Shown here: in pieces, positions 41,748 to 44,920 of the stretch | Position numbering within the stretch: position 1 is the stretch's first letter | Layout: every line of letters begins with the position of its first letter | NCBI GenBank assembly: GCA_023231065.1 | Contig: JALNWE010000022.1 | Location: 1-44,920, forward strand | Length of the DNA: 44,920 nt | Origin: Bacteroidales bacterium | GTDB lineage: Bacteria > Bacteroidota > Bacteroidia > Bacteroidales > FEN-979 | Direction of reading: 5' to 3' | Notes under the pieces: generated by a model | What the model was told of the DNA's origin: nothing | Seen by the model: the letters and a program-made list of their open reading frames with translations, nothing else | Databases searched by the model: none | Program-made: the position numbers and the translations under genes

Positions 41748-42313
41748 TAGTTCAAACGAAATACCAATCCAATATTAGCATAGGTGGAGTTGTACCCCAC
41801 TTCCGCGTTTGCCCCAATGTTGGGACTGAAGAAATAAGACGCACCAACAAAGAATCCGACATAGGGATAGACTGGAAATGCATTTTTGTGACCCGGCTGA
41901 TCATCATACGTGTTACCGCAGAAACCAATACCCAGCGGGACTCCCCCGTAAGTATCCAGTCCCCTGACCTGCCAGCCATAATGGTAAGCGCTGCGGGCCC
42001 CGAACATCATGTTCACCCAGGATTCGCGCCAGTCCTGACCATATTTATGTGCGAAGAATGAAAAGCCGGCTTCACCTCCCAAAGTGAGTACACCGGGCCC
42101 CAGTTCCCACATCCCTGCTTCGAAGGCCACTTTCATGCCCGGGCCAAAACCGGTACCGTTCCCGAAGACCGGGACTCCCGGGCCGAAACCAAAATTCAAC
42201 AACCAGCTTCCCTTGCTCATCGGATCAACAGGAACTGGCTTTTGGGCAAAGGCCTGAGCCATTGTCAGGATACTCAAACCGGCAGTAATGATAATAGTTC
42301 TCAGGATTTTCAT
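41747..42313 (-). CDS. Outer-membrane beta-barrel-like protein of unknown function
   Basis: A 188-residue exported protein. The signal peptide is residues 1-23 (ILRTIIITAGLSILTMAQ, cleavage near AFAQ). The mature part is rich in Gly, Phe, Tyr and Trp with alternating strands (NFGFGPGVPVFGNG, VLTLGGEAGFSFFAH, YPYVGFFVGASYFFS, ANAEVGYNSTYANIGLVFRLN), consistent with a small eight-stranded barrel. No enzymatic motif. It converges on the PAP2 gene and diverges from the hypothetical gene at 42455. No clear consensus promoter was found in the 141-base divergent gap on this strand. Confidence 0.75.
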   Translation of the reverse strand: MKILRTIIITAGLSILTMAQAFAQKPVPVDPMSKGSWLLNFGFGPGVPVFGNGTGFGPGMKVAFEAGMWELGPGVLTLGGEAGFSFFAHKYGQDWRESWVNMMFGARSAYHYGWQVRGLDTYGGVPLGIGFCGNTYDDQPGHKNAFPVYPYVGFFVGASYFFSPNIGANAEVGYNSTYANIGLVFRLN

Positions 42314-42426
42314 CGTTCTGAATTTAACCGTTCGTTAGAATGAATAAACGATGGAGGTGGTCGGATTATTGTTAAATCAGGGTTCAACTATTGGGCCCGT
42401 TGGAGTGCGTGTAAACGACTAATAAG

Positions 42427-42434
42427 TATATTTG
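42427..42434 (+). promoter_or_regulatory. -7 promoter element for the hypothetical gene at 42455
   Basis: TATATTTG, a full TAnnTTTG match, 20 bases before ATG 42455. No clear -33 element. Confidence 0.5.
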
Positions 42435-42454
42435 CATCATCCATCCCATCCTGC

Positions 42455-42985
42455 ATGAAAAGGATATTACCAGCTTTGTTGATCATCATATTGTTTTATA
42501 ATATGATGGGATTTTATTTGAATTATACCCTTGAACAACATTCAATCAGACATGCCATAAAACATAGGTTGAAAGAAAACCTTCCCATCAGCCAACTGAC
42601 CTTGATCACCATTACCGCGGGAAATTACAAACAAATAAGGTGGATAGAAAAAAACAAAGAATTCTGGTATGATGGTAACATGTACGACATCGTTAAGATC
42701 AAAAAGGGAAATAATGCCACCTGTTATTATTGCATTAATGATATTAGGGAGAAAAAACTGATGGTCAACCTGGATAAGCTTGTAAGGGAACAAACAAGCG
42801 GTTCCCGGTCAACCGCGATCCAGAAAAAACCCGTTATTGACTATCTGCTTCCCGTTGGGGTATCCCTGTTTTTAAATAAGACAATCATCCATTATTGTGA
42901 TTATTCCCCGGCATTAAGATCTACCGACAAGGAAATCCTTACTCCACCGCCACGTTCGCTTTTCTGCCTGATTATTTTTTCATAA
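42455..42985 (+). CDS. Membrane-anchored hypothetical protein
   Basis: A 176-residue protein I cannot assign to a named function. It has one N-terminal hydrophobic helix (residues 3-22, ILPALLIIILFYNMMGFYL) that could be an anchor or uncleaved signal. A charged domain follows with WIEKNKEFWYDGNMYDIVKI and CYYCINDIREKKL, containing a CX2C pair. The C-terminus is PPPRSLFCLIIFS; a PPP near the end is something I associate with a Bacteroidota group of small hypothetical proteins often found near metal-related TonB receptors, but that link is from memory and uncertain. The hydrophobic last residues are unusual for a soluble domain. It has its own -7 element and is followed by the protease gene after 149 bases. 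Confidence 0.7.
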   Translation: MKRILPALLIIILFYNMMGFYLNYTLEQHSIRHAIKHRLKENLPISQLTLITITAGNYKQIRWIEKNKEFWYDGNMYDIVKIKKGNNATCYYCINDIREKKLMVNLDKLVREQTSGSRSTAIQKKPVIDYLLPVGVSLFLNKTIIHYCDYSPALRSTDKEILTPPPRSLFCLIIFS

Positions 42986-43069
42986 GGACGGTTGTTGTTT
43001 TGCATCCGGCCGGAGACAAAAAAATTGTCTTCTTTAAGTAATTTGATACCATGATTAGCGGATAAAATG

Positions 43070-43077
43070 TAATTTTG
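43070..43077 (+). promoter_or_regulatory. -7 promoter element before the C10 protease gene
   Basis: TAATTTTG matches TAnnTTTG and lies 57 bases before ATG 43135. TTTG at 43042-43045 is 24 bases further up, longer than the usual spacer. The 149-base gap also holds a weak AGACAA/TTGTCT hairpin at 43014-43030 that may end the previous gene. Confidence 0.45.
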
Positions 43078-43134
43078 CGAAGCAGATTACTTATCATACA
43101 AAACACCCAATAATTCAGTAAAAAAATTAAATAC

Positions 43135-44920
43135 ATGAAAAAATTTGCCTTTGTTTTTGTTGTATTATGCATCCTTTTCAGTCTCAGCGCCTCTGCAAAA
43201 TTGGTAGGGATAAAAGATGCAAAACAGGCCGGGATAAATTTTTATTTTCAACGCCTGACGAACAATCTTCATCAGGTTGTCCCTTATAGTTCCATAGCCA
43301 TCAAGGATGAATTTGTTGAAAAAACCGATGGTCTTCCCGCGTACTATATTTTCAATTTTACCGGAAATGGTTACATCATTGTTTCGGCCGATGATGCTTG
43401 TTATCCGATACTCGGGTATTCTTTCGAATCCTCCTATTCTCCGGATAACCTTCCTGGAAATTTTACATTTTGGTTATCCAATTATAAATTCGAAATTAAC
43501 TCGGTACGGGCAGGGAACCTCAAATCCGATGCTGCCATCAGCAAGGAATGGGGCCAGCTTTTAAAGAAAGGCCCGGTTCATTCTGACCATCCAGTGGCCA
43601 CCACGGATGTTGAGCCCCTGATCAGGAGTATGTGGAATCAGGATTTTCCTTATAATGGTATGTGTCCGAAAGATCCGGCGAGTACAGGCAGTTATTATGG
43701 ACGCGTTCCGTCGGGATGTGTGGCTACTGCCATGAGCCAGATCATGCATTACTGGCGGTATCCTGCACAAGGACAAGGTTCCCATTGCATCAGTCCCATA
43801 CAGAGCAACTATGGACAGCAATGTGCCAATTTCGGGGGAACTACTTACGACTGGAATGGAATGCCCGACGAAACCAATCTTGAATCCAGCGCACTGGCCC
43901 TCCTGGCATGGCATTGCGGCATCAGCGTCGATATGCAGTATGGGCCGGATGGTTCAGGCACAACTACAACTAAAGTAATCTATGCCCTAAAGACCTATTT
44001 CAAATATGCCAATACTGTCCAGCATAAAAGCCGGTACAGCAACTACCAGAGCTGGATCACCCTTCTCAAAGGGGATATTGACGCTTCTAAACCCATTGAA
44101 TATTCCGGGGATAACGACGTAGTGGGCCATGCTTTCGTACTGGACGGATATCAGCAGGTAGGGTCCGATTATATGTTCCATTTCAACTGGGGTTGGGGTG
44201 GCACGGCAAACGGATATTTTTATATCAACAACCTGAACCCCAATGGTAGTAATTTCAATCTTAACCAGGGCGCTGTGGTGCACATTGCCCCCGATGCGTC
44301 TTTATATCCATCTTATTGTGCAGGAAATGTGAATGTTACTGACAATTTCGGCTCTATTGAAGATGGCAGCGGTCCGGCAGCGGACTATCAGAATAACGCC
44401 AATTGCAGTTGGCTGATCGCGCCTGACGACAGTGTGCATACGATCACCCTCAGTTTCACCGATTTCAACACAGCCACCGGAGATATCGTGAATGTTTACG
44501 ATGGGATAGATGCGACGGCTCCGCTTTTAGGAACCTTTTCAGGGAATTTGACCTCCATGCCTTCGGTCACCTCTACCGGCCCTGCCATGTTCATTACTTT
44601 TATTGCCGATGGTTCCGGTACGGCTCCCGGGTGGAGGGCCAACTATTCCACCAGCCTTATTAAGTTTTGTAACATGACCACAACTCTGTTGGAAGCATGG
44701 GGACATATTGATGATGGTAGCGGACGCTTTCCATACAGAAATCAATCTACCTGCAAGTGGTTCATCACGCCTCCCGGCGCCAGCAAGCTGGTTATTACGC
44801 CAAACAATTTCAACACCGAACCAGACCAGGATAAACTAATGATCTATGATATCGGGACCGGTGATTTACTGGCAACATTGTCGGGAAACTATACAACACC
44901 TCCTGCCCCGATCACTTCAA
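43135..44920 (+). CDS. C10 (streptopain-like) cysteine protease with CUB domains, 5' part
   Basis: Open reading frame from ATG 43135 to the window edge, 595 codons without a stop. It has a signal peptide (FAFVFVVLCILFSLSASA), then an inhibitory pro-domain of the Spi_C10 type (about 25-130, with GNGYIIVSADDACYPILGYS). The C10 peptidase domain has nucleophile Cys195 in VPSGCVATAMSQIMHYW and His332 in GHAFVLDGYQ, followed by FNWGWGG. From about residue 400 a first CUB-like domain begins (IEDGSGPAADYQNNANCSWLI), then a second (HIDDGSGRFPYRNQSTCKWFI), cut by the window end. Likely secreted; a type IX sorting domain could follow beyond the window, in keeping with gldMN. Relatives include streptopain and periodontain/interpain-type proteases. 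Confidence 0.9.
   Translation, partial: MKKFAFVFVVLCILFSLSASAKLVGIKDAKQAGINFYFQRLTNNLHQVVPYSSIAIKDEFVEKTDGLPAYYIFNFTGNGYIIVSADDACYPILGYSFESSYSPDNLPGNFTFWLSNYKFEINSVRAGNLKSDAAISKEWGQLLKKGPVHSDHPVATTDVEPLIRSMWNQDFPYNGMCPKDPASTGSYYGRVPSGCVATAMSQIMHYWRYPAQGQGSHCISPIQSNYGQQCANFGGTTYDWNGMPDETNLESSALALLAWHCGISVDMQYGPDGSGTTTTKVIYALKTYFKYANTVQHKSRYSNYQSWITLLKGDIDASKPIEYSGDNDVVGHAFVLDGYQQVGSDYMFHFNWGWGGTANGYFYINNLNPNGSNFNLNQGAVVHIAPDASLYPSYCAGNVNVTDNFGSIEDGSGPAADYQNNANCSWLIAPDDSVHTITLSFTDFNTATGDIVNVYDGIDATAPLLGTFSGNLTSMPSVTSTGPAMFITFIADGSGTAPGWRANYSTSLIKFCNMTTTLLEAWGHIDDGSGRFPYRNQSTCKWFITPPGASKLVITPNNFNTEPDQDKLMIYDIGTGDLLATLSGNYTTPPAPITS

Overview
The window is chromosomal DNA of a member of the Bacteroidota, probably an anaerobic or fermentative Bacteroidales-like lineage. 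This rests on the type IX secretion / gliding genes gldM and gldN at the left edge, a family S46 dipeptidyl peptidase, a C10-family protease with CUB domains, an HU-CCDC81/SPOR membrane protein, the two-subunit methylmalonyl-CoA mutase, and repeated TAnnTTTG promoter -7 boxes typical of this phylum. No phage, insertion sequence, CRISPR array, tRNA or rRNA was seen. No gene-free gap exceeds 300 bases; the largest is about 215 bases, between secG and groES.

Layout. 1-2016: 3' part of gldM, then gldN, ended by a strong terminator. 2094-7990: recG, pheT and a sigma-54 activator without a receiver domain. 8095-9880: lptE, a TPR-like gene and secG. 10096-12066: groES-groEL, ended by a hairpin. 12159-14944: rlmN and adenine deaminase. 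15015-17114: an ArsR-type regulator facing a large Ig-like lipoprotein gene. 17229-20199: yebC, then on the minus strand ackA followed by a response regulator. 20388-23310: GH3-family ligase, deoxynucleoside kinase, kdsB. 23377-27302: HU/SPOR protein, trmB, DPP11-type peptidase. 27290-28150: TIGR01777 epimerase on the minus strand. 28264-38228: a long plus-strand run of mutA, lone receiver, hybrid histidine kinase, porin-like outer-membrane protein, mutB, M16 peptidase, DUF486 membrane protein and O-methyltransferase. 38259-38762: purE (minus). 38930-41686: hpt, adk, obgE, PAP2 phosphatase. 41747-44920: an outer-membrane protein (minus), a small membrane-anchored hypothetical protein, and the 5' part of a C10 protease running off the window.

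How it fits together. DPP11 (acidic dipeptide release), MutAB (succinyl-CoA/methylmalonyl-CoA interconversion on the propionate route) and AckA (acetate plus ATP) fit a peptide- or amino-acid-fermenting lifestyle. LptE and KdsB indicate an LPS-bearing outer membrane. GldM/GldN fit the C10 protease as a likely type IX secretion cargo, although its C-terminal sorting domain would lie outside the window.

The two signals I consider most worth following are these. First, a receiver / hybrid kinase / porin cassette lies between mutA and mutB, with no DNA-binding output domain in it. Second, a family of degenerate 7-base-period repeats occupies the intergenic leaders of lptE, secG and obgE. Most promoters found sit only 17-24 bases from the start codon, implying very short leaders.
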